DNA from: Streptomyces viridochromogenes DSM 40736
GTDB taxonomy: Bacteria; Actinomycetota; Actinomycetes; Streptomycetales; Streptomycetaceae
Direction: 5' to 3'
DNA: 64,000 nucleotides
Assembly: GCF_000158955.1 (NCBI RefSeq)
Contig: NZ_GG657757.1
Location: 6,479,178 to 6,543,177, forward strand
Below are positions 31,745 through 39,905 of the stretch, in pieces (positions within the stretch are counted from its first letter, which is position 1; each line of letters starts with the position of its first letter). The notes beneath the pieces were generated by a model. It saw nothing but the letters and a program-made list of their open reading frames with translations. It was not told where the DNA came from and searched no databases. The translations under genes and the position numbers were made by a program.

Positions 31745-32617
31745 ATGAGCATGCGGATCCCCTTCCTCAAGGGTCACGGCACCGAGAACGACTTCGTGAT
31801 CGTCCCGGACCCCGAGAACACCCTCGACCTGCCCCCGGCCACAGTCGCCGCCCTGTGCGATCGCCGCGCGGGCATCGGCGGTGACGGCCTGCTGCACGTC
31901 GTGCGATCCGCTGCCCACCCCGAGGCGAAGAGCATGTCGGCCGAGGCCGAGTGGTTCATGGACTACCGCAACGGCGACGGCTCGATCGCCGAGATGTGCG
32001 GCAACGGCGTGCGCGTCTTCGCGCGCTACCTCCAGCGCGCCGGACACGTCACCGAAGGGGACCTCGCGATCGCCACGCGCGGAGGGGTGAAGACCGTGCA
32101 CATCGCCAAGGACGGCGACATCACCGTCGGCATGGGCAAGGCGCTGCTCCCCGAGGGCGACGTCACGGTGAGCGTCGGAGAGCGCAGCTGGCCCGCGCGG
32201 AACGTGAACATGGGAAACCCGCACGCGGTGGCGTTCGTGGACGACCTGACGCACGCCGGTGACCTGTACGCCCCGCCGCCCTTCAGTCCGCCCGCCGCCT
32301 ACCCGGACGGTGTGAACGTCGAGTTCGTGGTCGACCGCGGCCCCGGGCACGTCGCGATGCGCGTGCACGAGCGGGGTTCCGGCGAGACCCGCTCGTGCGG
32401 CACGGGCGCGTGCGCGGTCGCCGTGGCCGCCGCCCGCCGCGACGGCGCCGACCCGGCGGTCACCGGCACACCGGCGACGTACACGGTCGACGTCCCCGGC
32501 GGGACCTTGGTGATCACCGAGCGTCCCGACGGGCAGATCGAGATGACGGGCCCGGCGCTGATCGTGGCCGAGGGCGAGATCGACGCAGGGTGGCTGGAGA
32601 CCGCGACGGCCCCGTGA
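31745..32617 (+). CDS. dapF: Diaminopimelate epimerase
   Basis: A 290-aa enzyme interconverting LL- and meso-diaminopimelate for lysine and peptidoglycan. Both catalytic Cys are visible: NGDGSIAEMCGNGVRVFARY (about residue 83) and GETRSCGTGACAVAVAA (about residue 220). The start is MSMRIPFLKGHGTENDFV; ATG 31745 has TACGAT 7 nt upstream (leaderless type), and ATG 31751 is a close alternative. Confidence 0.96.
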   Translation: MSMRIPFLKGHGTENDFVIVPDPENTLDLPPATVAALCDRRAGIGGDGLLHVVRSAAHPEAKSMSAEAEWFMDYRNGDGSIAEMCGNGVRVFARYLQRAGHVTEGDLAIATRGGVKTVHIAKDGDITVGMGKALLPEGDVTVSVGERSWPARNVNMGNPHAVAFVDDLTHAGDLYAPPPFSPPAAYPDGVNVEFVVDRGPGHVAMRVHERGSGETRSCGTGACAVAVAAARRDGADPAVTGTPATYTVDVPGGTLVITERPDGQIEMTGPALIVAEGEIDAGWLETATAP

Positions 32618-32913
32618 GGTAGGGACGACCGGCCTGAAACAGTCGCGCTCCGTCGGCCACGCGACCCGAAACCACCGTTTCGAACCGGCCATTTGGCGGG
32701 AAGCGGATGGTTGCGAACGCGATGTACAGGGGTACAAACCTCACATTCATCGCTCGAATGGGTGATCAGTTTCACGCTCGGCGAGAGGCGGTCAGCCGCG
32801 CGTGGTGGGCTCGGTAGCATCAAGCACCGGCCCGGACGGGGGACCGAAGCCGCCCCGTGAGCCGTGTCCGCCCTGGGGCACCCGTCCGCCGGTCCACGCA
32901 GCCGGAGGTGCCC
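32618..32913 (+). promoter_or_regulatory. rshA upstream region with two small dyads
   Basis: No gene is seen in this 296-bp gap. It has TGTAC-AGGG-GTACA (32723-32736) and CATTC-N7-GAATG just downstream, in a locally AT-richer patch. A TAGCAT -10-like box lies near 32813. These may be operator sites for the (p)ppGpp gene. The ribosome site GGAGGTG (32904-32910) fixes ATG 32914. Confidence 0.4.
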
Positions 32914-35082
32914 ATGAGTGCGGAGGCCACGAATTCCGTGACCCCAGGCCCGATGCCGGGCGCGGTGTCAGGACCGGTGACACCGACAGCCCCCCGCAGA
33001 AAGGCCCGCCCCCGGATCGACCTGCGCCGCCTCGGCCGTGCCGCGCTGCTCGGCCCGGCCGCCCGCGACCGGCTGCCCGACGCCATCAGCCACGTCGTCG
33101 AGGCACACCGCGCCCATCACCCCGACGCGGACCTCGAACCCCTGCGCCGCGCCTACGTCCTGGCCGAGTCCTCGCACCGCGGCCAGATGCGCAAGAGCGG
33201 CGAGCCGTACATCACGCACCCGCTCGCCGTCACCCTGATCCTCGCCGAACTCGGCGCCGAGACCACCACGTTGACCGCGTCCCTGCTCCACGACACCGTC
33301 GAGGACACGGACGTGACGCTCGACCAGGTGGGCCGGCAGTTCGGCGAGGAGGTCCGCTACCTCGTCGACGGCGTCACCAAACTGGAGAAGGTCGACTACG
33401 GCGCCGCGGCCGAGCCCGAGACCTTCCGCAAGATGCTCGTCGCCACCGGCAACGACGTGCGCGTCATGTCGATCAAACTCGCCGACCGGCTGCACAACAT
33501 GCGCACCCTCGGCGTGATGCGACCCGAGAAACAGGAACGCATCGCCAAGGTGACACGTGACGTGCTCATCCCGCTCGCCGAACGGCTCGGCGTCCAGGCG
33601 CTCAAGACCGAACTGGAGGACCTGGTCTTCGCGATCCTGCACCCCGAGGAGTACGACCGCACAAGGGAGTTGATCGTCCGCAACGCCGCCCGCGCCGACG
33701 ACCCGCTCGCCGAGGTCGCCGACGAGGTGCGAACCGTGCTGCGCGAGGCCGACATCCCGGCCGAAGTCCTCATCCGGCCCCGCCACTTCGTCTCCGTGCA
33801 CCGCGTCTCCCGCAAACGCAGCCGGCTCCGCGGCTCCGACTTCGGCCGCCTCCTGGTCCTGGTGAACGAGGACGCCGACTGTTACGGCGTCCTGGGCGAA
33901 CTCCACACCTGTATGACGCCGGTGGTCTCGGAGTTCAAGGACTTCATCGCCGTACCGAAGTTCAACCTGTACCAGTCGCTGCACACCGCCGTCGCCCGGG
34001 AGGACGGGCAGGTCGTCGAAGTCCTCATCCGCACGCACCAGATGCACAAGGTCGCGGAGGCCGGAGTCGTCGCGCTCGGCAACCCGTACGCCCCGGCTCC
34101 CGACGACCCGGCCGACGGCGAGCGCGTCGACCCCACCCGGCCCGGCTGGCTCTCCCGGCTCCTCGACTGGCAGGAGGCGGCACCCGACTCGGACCACTTC
34201 TGGTCGACCCTGCGCGAGGACCTCGCCCAGGACCGCGAGATCACCGTGTTCCGGCCCGACGGCGGCACGCTCGGCCTGCCCGAGGGCGCGACCTGCGTGG
34301 ACGCCGCGTACGCGCAGTACGGCGAGGACGCGCACGCCTGCATCGGCGCCCGCGTCAACGGCCGCCTGGCGACGCTGAGCACCGTCCTGAAGGACGGCGA
34401 CACCGTCCAGCTCCTCATGGGCCAGGACCCGGCGTCCGAGCCCTCCCGGGAATGGCTGGAGCACGCGCACACACCGGCGGCCCGGATCGCCATCCAGCGG
34501 TGGCTCGCCGCCCACCCCGTGCAGGCCGAGGCCCAGCGGACCGAGACCCGGGAGGACCGGCAGACCGAGGACCGCGCGGCGGCTCCCCGCCCCGCCACCG
34601 CCGACACCCCCGACCAGGACGGACCGATCCCCGGCAACGTCCTCACCGACCGGCCGGGCGCGACCGTCCGGCTCGCCCGATGCTGTACACCCGTACCGCC
34701 CGACGAGATCACCGGTTTCGCCGTTCGCGGGGGAGCGGTCACCGTGCACCGCGTCGAGTGCGCGGCGGTGGACCGCATGAAGGACGGGGGGCGTACGGAG
34801 GTCGGCGTGCGCTGGGGCGAGGCCACCGAGTGCCGGGTCACGCTGGTCGCCGAATCGTTCGTCCGTCCCCATCTGCTCGCGGACCTCACCGAGGCCATGG
34901 CCCTCGAAGGCGCCGAGATCGTCTCCGCGACCGTCGAACCCCCGACCCAGCAGCAGGTTCGCCACACGTACACCGTGCAGCTCCCGGACGCGGGCCACCT
35001 GCCCGCCCTCATGCGCGCGATGCGCAACGTGGCCGGGGTGTACGACGTGAGCCGGGCCCAGCCGCAGACGCAGGGCGGCTGA
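32914..35082 (+). CDS. rshA: RelA/SpoT homologue RshA
   Basis: A 722-aa Rel-family protein of the second Streptomyces type. The hydrolase HD domain is intact: ITHPLAVTLILAELG, LLHDTVEDTD (about residues 124-133) and KLADRLHNMRTL. In the synthetase domain, YQSLHTAV (about 352) and EVLIRTHQMHKVAEAG are kept, but the RG-DFG segment runs straight into RLLVLVNED where active Rel proteins have DFGDIYDLVAVR, so the catalytic Asp region is missing. A TGS domain (ITVFRPDGGTLGLPEGATCV) and a C-terminal ACT region follow. ATG 32914 has a perfect GGAGGTG 3 nt upstream; GTG 32857 is an alternative. The stop codon lies in the first of three 32-bp repeats. Confidence 0.9.
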   Translation: MSAEATNSVTPGPMPGAVSGPVTPTAPRRKARPRIDLRRLGRAALLGPAARDRLPDAISHVVEAHRAHHPDADLEPLRRAYVLAESSHRGQMRKSGEPYITHPLAVTLILAELGAETTTLTASLLHDTVEDTDVTLDQVGRQFGEEVRYLVDGVTKLEKVDYGAAAEPETFRKMLVATGNDVRVMSIKLADRLHNMRTLGVMRPEKQERIAKVTRDVLIPLAERLGVQALKTELEDLVFAILHPEEYDRTRELIVRNAARADDPLAEVADEVRTVLREADIPAEVLIRPRHFVSVHRVSRKRSRLRGSDFGRLLVLVNEDADCYGVLGELHTCMTPVVSEFKDFIAVPKFNLYQSLHTAVAREDGQVVEVLIRTHQMHKVAEAGVVALGNPYAPAPDDPADGERVDPTRPGWLSRLLDWQEAAPDSDHFWSTLREDLAQDREITVFRPDGGTLGLPEGATCVDAAYAQYGEDAHACIGARVNGRLATLSTVLKDGDTVQLLMGQDPASEPSREWLEHAHTPAARIAIQRWLAAHPVQAEAQRTETREDRQTEDRAAAPRPATADTPDQDGPIPGNVLTDRPGATVRLARCCTPVPPDEITGFAVRGGAVTVHRVECAAVDRMKDGGRTEVGVRWGEATECRVTLVAESFVRPHLLADLTEAMALEGAEIVSATVEPPTQQQVRHTYTVQLPDAGHLPALMRAMRNVAGVYDVSRAQPQTQGG

Positions 35083-35156
35083 GCCGGACCCGGCCGCAGA
35101 TCCAGGGCGGCTGAGCCGGTCCCGGCCGCAGATCCAGGGCGGCTGAGCCGGGCCGG
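35061..35156 (+). repeat. Three tandem 32-bp copies of the rshA 3' end
   Basis: Units at 35061-35092, 35093-35124 and 35125-35156 (GCCGCAGATCCAGGGCGGCT plus GAGCCGGTCCCG, a few changes) repeat the last codons and TGA of rshA. The gene stop is in unit 1; units 2 and 3 repeat the stop in the same phase relationship. This looks like recent duplication. Confidence 0.85.
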
Positions 35157-35263
35157 AACCGGGCACACGAAGGCGGCTACCGGCCCAGACCCCGGTCCCC
35201 GGTTCGGGTGGGACGGACGCGTGTCGTCCCCGTCGCGCTCCGGCGCGCTGATAGCCGTGGGGC

Positions 35264-36754
35264 ATGCTTCTCACCCCCCACAGCCACGCCCCCCGCCCGC
35301 GCCCCCGGAGAACGGCGGCGGCGCTGCTCGCCTCGGCCGTCTCCGTCTGCCTCCTCGCGGCGAGCGCCCCCGTCGTTCCGCTCGGCATCGGCGACCGCCT
35401 CTTCCCGTACCTGGGCAACCCCGGCTACGACGTGGCTTCGTACGACCTCTCCTTCACCTACTCCGGCAGCAACAGCGAACCGCTGCAGGCCGTCACCACC
35501 ATCGACGCCCGGACCACCGCCGACCTGGACCGCGTCAACCTCGACTTCGCCCACGGAACCGTCCGCTCGGTCGAGATCGACGGCGAGCCCGCGACGTTCA
35601 GCACCGCCGGTGAGGACCTGGTGATCACCCCCGGTGCCACCGTGCCGGACGGCAATCGGATGCGGATCACCGTGCGTCACACCAGCGACCCGAGGCCGCC
35701 CAAGGGCCGTGAGGGCGGCTGGGTGCGCACCGCCGACGGCCTCGCCATGGCCAACCAGGCCGACGCCGCGCACCTGGTGTTCCCCTGCAACGACCACCCC
35801 TCCGACAAGGCGATGTACACCATCCGGATCACCGCGCCCGAGGGCCACACGGCCGTCGCGGGCGGTCTGCCCACCGGTGTGGACAGGTCCGGCGGATCGG
35901 CCACATGGACCTACCGCACCCGGCACCCCATGGCCACCGAACTCGCGCAGGTCTCCATCGGCCGCTCCACGGTGCTGCACCGCACCGGCCCCCACGGACT
36001 GCCGGTGCGCGACGTCGTACCGACCCGGCACCGCAAGGCGGTCGAGCCCTGGCTGGAGAAGACCCCCGGCCAGATCGCCTGGATGGAGAGCAAGCTCGGC
36101 CGCTACCCCTTCGAGACGTACGGCCTGCTCGCGGCCGACGTCTCCACCGGCTTCGAACTCGAGACCCAGACCCTCTCCCTCTTCGAGCGGGAGCTCTTCA
36201 CCGAGAACGCCCACCCGGCGTGGTACATCGAGTCGATCATGGTCCACGAGCTGGCCCACCAGTGGTTCGGCGACAGCGTCAGCCCTCGCACCTGGTCCGA
36301 CCTGTGGCTCAACGAGGGATACGCCACCTGGTACGAGGCGATGTACGCCGAGGAGCGGGGCGGAAAGACGATGCGGGACCGGATGAGGGACGCGTACGGC
36401 GCCTCCGACGGGTGGCGCACGGCCGGCGGACCGCCCGCCGCCCCCAAGGCACCCGAGCCCGGGAACAAGGTCGGCATCTTCCGGCACAACGTCTACGACG
36501 GCGCCGCGCTCGTCCTGTACGCCCTGCGCCAGGAGATCGGCGGCCCGGCCTTCGACCGCCTGCAACGCGCCTGGGTCAGCCGCCACCAGGACGGCACGGC
36601 CTCGACACAGGACTACGTCCGGCTCGCCGCCGAGATCTCCGGACGCGACCTGAGCGGCTTCTTCCAGGCCTGGCTGTACGGCGAGAAGACCCCGCCGATG
36701 CCGGGACACCCGGACTGGAAGCCCTCGGCGTCCGCGACCGCGGCGGCCCGATAA
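35264..36754 (+). CDS. Secreted M1-family zinc metallopeptidase
   Basis: A 496-aa aminopeptidase-N-type enzyme. A signal peptide is likely (Arg-rich start, then AAALLASAVSVCLLAASAP). The M1 N-terminal beta domain follows, and the active site HELAHQWFGDSVSPRTWSDL with WLNEGYA gives HExxH-x18-E (about residues 326-349). An exopeptidase GAMEN motif is not obvious, its place being taken by GFELETQT. It lacks the long C-terminal domain of PepN and is short for the family, as is usual for secreted Streptomyces M1 enzymes. ATG 35264. It stands alone between rshA and hflX. Confidence 0.9.
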   Translation: MLLTPHSHAPRPRPRRTAAALLASAVSVCLLAASAPVVPLGIGDRLFPYLGNPGYDVASYDLSFTYSGSNSEPLQAVTTIDARTTADLDRVNLDFAHGTVRSVEIDGEPATFSTAGEDLVITPGATVPDGNRMRITVRHTSDPRPPKGREGGWVRTADGLAMANQADAAHLVFPCNDHPSDKAMYTIRITAPEGHTAVAGGLPTGVDRSGGSATWTYRTRHPMATELAQVSIGRSTVLHRTGPHGLPVRDVVPTRHRKAVEPWLEKTPGQIAWMESKLGRYPFETYGLLAADVSTGFELETQTLSLFERELFTENAHPAWYIESIMVHELAHQWFGDSVSPRTWSDLWLNEGYATWYEAMYAEERGGKTMRDRMRDAYGASDGWRTAGGPPAAPKAPEPGNKVGIFRHNVYDGAALVLYALRQEIGGPAFDRLQRAWVSRHQDGTASTQDYVRLAAEISGRDLSGFFQAWLYGEKTPPMPGHPDWKPSASATAAAR

Positions 36755-36815
36755 CACGGTGACGAGACGCCCCGTGCCGTGCGACTATCGACGGGTCGGC
36801 GCGGCACGGAGCGCC

Positions 36816-36842
36816 GGGAATCTCCCGGAGGACTCCTGCGTT
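36816..36842 (+). promoter_or_regulatory. Sigma-R-type promoter for hflX
   Basis: GGGAAT (36816-36821), 18 bp and GTT (36840-36842) equal the consensus of the Streptomyces thiol-stress sigma factor SigR. The palindrome TTGTGCACAA (36841-36850) overlaps the -10/start region. The leader to ATG 36925 is about 75 nt. Confidence 0.75.
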
Positions 36843-36924
36843 GTGCACAATGACGGGCCGGTTCCGGCCGGTCCGGGACAGCACTTCGTCGCCGTAAACG
36901 GTTTCCCAGCTACGTAAGGATCCA

Positions 36925-38418
36925 ATGACCTCCTCTTCTTCCCCTTCCCAGGACACCAAGCGCTTCGCGCACAGCCACCCCGAGGGTCTTCGGGCCGATG
37001 CCCTGATGGAAGAGGACGTCGCCTGGAGCCACGAGATCGACGGAGAGCGGGACGGCGACCAGTTCGACCGCTCCGACCGCGCGGCCCTGCGCCGTGTGGC
37101 GGGCCTCTCCACCGAGCTCGAGGACGTCACCGAGGTCGAGTACCGCCAGCTCCGCCTGGAGCGGGTCGTGCTCGTCGGCGTCTGGACCACGGGAACCGCT
37201 CAGGACGCGGACAACTCCCTCGCGGAGCTCGCCGCCCTCGCGGAGACGGCCGGCGCGCTCGTGCTCGACGGTGTGATCCAGCGCCGCGACAAGCCCGACG
37301 CAGCGACGTACATCGGCTCCGGCAAGGCCGTGGAACTGCGGGACATCGTCCTCGAGACGGGCGCGGACACCGTCATCTGCGACGGTGAGCTCAGCCCGGG
37401 CCAGCTGATCCACCTCGAGGACGTCGTCAAGGTCAAGGTCATCGACCGTACGGCCCTGATCCTGGACATCTTCGCCCAGCACGCCAAGTCCCGCGAGGGC
37501 AAGGCGCAGGTCGCGCTCGCGCAGATGCAGTACATGCTGCCGAGGCTCCGAGGCTGGGGTCAGTCGCTGTCCCGGCAGATGGGCGGCGGCAAGGGCGGCG
37601 GCCTCGCCACCCGTGGTCCCGGTGAGACCAAGATCGAGACGGACCGGCGGCGGATCCGCGAGAAGATGGCGAAGATGCGCCGGGAGATCGCGGAGATGAA
37701 GACCGGCCGCGAGATCAAGCGCCAGGAGCGCAAGCGCCACAAGGTGCCCTCGGTCGCCATCGCGGGCTACACCAACGCCGGCAAGTCCTCGCTGCTCAAC
37801 CGCCTCACGGGCGCGGGCGTGCTGGTCGAGAACGCCCTGTTCGCGACCCTCGACCCGACCGTGCGCCGGGCCGAGACCCCGAGCGGACGGCTGTACACGC
37901 TGGCCGACACCGTCGGCTTCGTCCGCCACCTGCCCCACCACCTGGTCGAGGCGTTCCGCTCCACGATGGAGGAGGTCGGCGAGTCCGACCTGATCCTGCA
38001 CGTGGTGGACGGGTCGCACCCGAACCCGGAGGAGCAGCTGGCCGCCGTGCGCGAGGTCGTCAGGGACGTCGGCGCCACCGACGTACCCGAGATCGTCGTG
38101 ATCAACAAGGCCGACCTGGCCGACCCGCTCACACTGCAGCGCCTGCTGCGCGTCGAGAAGCGGTCCATCGCCGTCTCGGCCCGCACGGGCCGGAACATCG
38201 ACCAGCTGCTCGCGCTCATCGACAACGAGCTGCCGCGCCCCTCGGTCGAGGTCGAGGCTCTCGTTCCGTACACGCACGGCAAGCTGGTCGCCCGTGCCCA
38301 CGACGAGGGCGAGGTGCTCTCCGAGGAGCACACTCCGGAGGGCACCCTGCTCAAGGTGCGGGTGCACGAGGAACTGGCGGCGGAGCTCGCGCCGTACGTT
38401 CCGGCACCCCTCGCCTGA
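36925..38418 (+). CDS. hflX: Ribosome-associated GTPase HflX
   Basis: A 497-aa GTPase that splits and rescues stalled ribosomes under stress. The N-terminal HflX domain has DAATYIGSGKAVELRDIVLE and KVIDRTALILDIFAQHAKSR. The linker has GGKGGGLATRGPGETKIETD. The G domain shows G1 AGYTNAGKSSLLN, G3 DTVGFVRHLP, G4 NKAD and G5 SARTG. There is a C-terminal extension of about 60 aa. ATG 36925 follows AAGGA. A SigR-type promoter 85-110 bp upstream suggests induction by thiol-oxidative stress. A strong hairpin terminator follows. Confidence 0.95.
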   Translation: MTSSSSPSQDTKRFAHSHPEGLRADALMEEDVAWSHEIDGERDGDQFDRSDRAALRRVAGLSTELEDVTEVEYRQLRLERVVLVGVWTTGTAQDADNSLAELAALAETAGALVLDGVIQRRDKPDAATYIGSGKAVELRDIVLETGADTVICDGELSPGQLIHLEDVVKVKVIDRTALILDIFAQHAKSREGKAQVALAQMQYMLPRLRGWGQSLSRQMGGGKGGGLATRGPGETKIETDRRRIREKMAKMRREIAEMKTGREIKRQERKRHKVPSVAIAGYTNAGKSSLLNRLTGAGVLVENALFATLDPTVRRAETPSGRLYTLADTVGFVRHLPHHLVEAFRSTMEEVGESDLILHVVDGSHPNPEEQLAAVREVVRDVGATDVPEIVVINKADLADPLTLQRLLRVEKRSIAVSARTGRNIDQLLALIDNELPRPSVEVEALVPYTHGKLVARAHDEGEVLSEEHTPEGTLLKVRVHEELAAELAPYVPAPLA

Positions 38419-38426
38419 CTTGTGCA

Positions 38427-38463
38427 GAAGGCCCGCCCCCGAGCAGCTCGGGGGCGGGCCTTC
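38427..38463. terminator. Strong hairpin terminator after hflX
   Basis: A 17-bp perfect stem (38427-38443 and 38447-38463, beginning GAAGGCCCGCCCCCGAG) lies 9 bp past the hflX stop. It also ends the convergent protease gene. Right after it GGCCTTCGTGGCGTGTGC is repeated (38473-38490, 38491-38508), with a shorter copy made from the stem arm (38457-38472). Confidence 0.9.
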
Positions 38464-38510
38464 GTAGTGTGCGGCCTTCGTGGCGTGTGCGGCCTTCGTG
38501 GCGTGTGCGG

Positions 38511-39713
38511 TCAGCGACCGCCGTAGGTCTTGCTCATGTTCTGGTAGAGCGCTTCGGCCTCCCGGCCCAGCTGCGGGCCGGCCAGCCAGGTGTTGTCGGC
38601 CGGGCCGATCGAGGTGTTGGAGACCAGCACGGACTTGCCGTCGCGCACCCGGAACCAGCCGCCGCCGGACGAACCGCCGGTCATGTCGCAGCCGATGCGG
38701 TACATCGTCGGCAGGCTCGGGCTGAGCGAGAACCGGCCGGGGACGTCGACGCACTTGAACATCTTCAGGCCGTTGTAGGGCGGCGCTGCCGGGTAGCCCC
38801 AGGCGCCCATCTTGGCGGCCTCGGCCGCGGACGGCGCGGAGAAGTCCACGTCCAGTGCCGCGCCGACCGTCTCCTCCAGCGACTTGGCGCCCTGCTCGGG
38901 CTTCACATGCAGCACGGAGTAGTCGTACGCGGCCCCGTCGCCGCCGGTCTCCGAGCCGCCCTGGATCCACTGGTTGGAGGTCGAGGCCCAGTCCGCCCAC
39001 CAGTTGCCGTACGGGGCGATCTCCGCCGGGTTCGCGTTGCCGAGCTCCGCCTCGGACTTGCCGAGGTCGTTGTAGGCCGGGACGAACATGATGTTGCGGT
39101 ACCAGCCGCCGTCGCCGCCGGCGTGCACGCAGTGGCCCGCCGTCCACACCAGGTTGGACTTGCCCGGGTGGTTGACGTCCTTGATCACCGTGCCGGAACA
39201 GACGGCCGGACCGTCGGGGGAGTCGAAGAAGACCTTGCCGACCGGCGCCGCGTTCTCGTGGTACGGCGTCTTCTCGGCCTGCGCCTCGACGGGCGCGGGG
39301 TCCGGGTCGGTGACGCCCCGGCCGGCCGACGCGTCCTTCGTCGTGACCGTCTTGTTGGCCTCCTTCGCGGACTTCATCCGCTCCGGCTTCCAGAGGCCCG
39401 CGATCACCGGGTTGACGAAGTCCTTGGCGTCGCTGAGCCACTTGTCCCTGTCCCAGTTTTTCCAGCCGCCGTCCTTCCACTGGTCGACGTCGATCCCGTG
39501 CTCCTTGAGCTTGCCGGCGAGGTCGGCCGGGATCTCGGCCTTGCCGCCGCCGTCCGTGGCCTGCGAGGTGGTGGCGTCGGGCTTGTCGCTCGCCGAGTCC
39601 GCGGAACCGTCACAAGCGGTCGCGGTGAGCGCCAGGACGGCGACGAGCCCGGTGGCGGCGAGAACGGCGCGGCGCCCGCGCTTCGGTGCCGCGGGCATAC
39701 GTGTGGAACGCAT
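38511..39713 (-). CDS. Secreted trypsin-like serine protease (paralogue 1)
   Basis: A 400-aa exported protein. The signal (AVLAATGLVAVLALTATAC) ends in a possible lipobox Cys near residue 34. A conserved pro-region follows (IPADLAGKLKEHGIDVDQWK ... NWDRDKWLSDAKDFVNPVI). The catalytic triad of the trypsin fold is readable as VWTAGHCVHAG (His), YDYSVLHV (Asp) and MTGGSSGGGWF (Ser). ATG 39713 (MRSTRMPAAPKR) is used. The next gene upstream on the same strand is a close paralogue with the same pro-region, so this is a tandem duplication. Substrates are unknown. Confidence 0.88.
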   Translation of the reverse strand: MRSTRMPAAPKRGRRAVLAATGLVAVLALTATACDGSADSASDKPDATTSQATDGGGKAEIPADLAGKLKEHGIDVDQWKDGGWKNWDRDKWLSDAKDFVNPVIAGLWKPERMKSAKEANKTVTTKDASAGRGVTDPDPAPVEAQAEKTPYHENAAPVGKVFFDSPDGPAVCSGTVIKDVNHPGKSNLVWTAGHCVHAGGDGGWYRNIMFVPAYNDLGKSEAELGNANPAEIAPYGNWWADWASTSNQWIQGGSETGGDGAAYDYSVLHVKPEQGAKSLEETVGAALDVDFSAPSAAEAAKMGAWGYPAAPPYNGLKMFKCVDVPGRFSLSPSLPTMYRIGCDMTGGSSGGGWFRVRDGKSVLVSNTSIGPADNTWLAGPQLGREAEALYQNMSKTYGGR

Positions 39714-39862
39714 GGTGCATTGACCCCCGTTGGTACGTACGAGTGTGGTGCTGTGTGTGCATGTCACACACCGGGCGCCGGGGCTTCCCGGCGCGACTCC
39801 CCACTATGCCCGGGGAGTTGAGGGCGTACCGGGGCGGGGCGGTGAAGGTTTCCGTGAGTCCA

Positions 39863-39876
39863 CGGGCGGTTGCCCG
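39863..39876. terminator. Possible terminator after protease paralogue 2
   Basis: CGGGC-GGTT-GCCCG, part of a wider GC-rich dyad (39830-39885), lies about 30 bp beyond the stop at 39906. The stem is short, so confidence is low. Confidence 0.35.
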
Positions 39877-39905
39877 CCCCGCCGCCGACGGTGCTCAGCC
39901 GGCCG

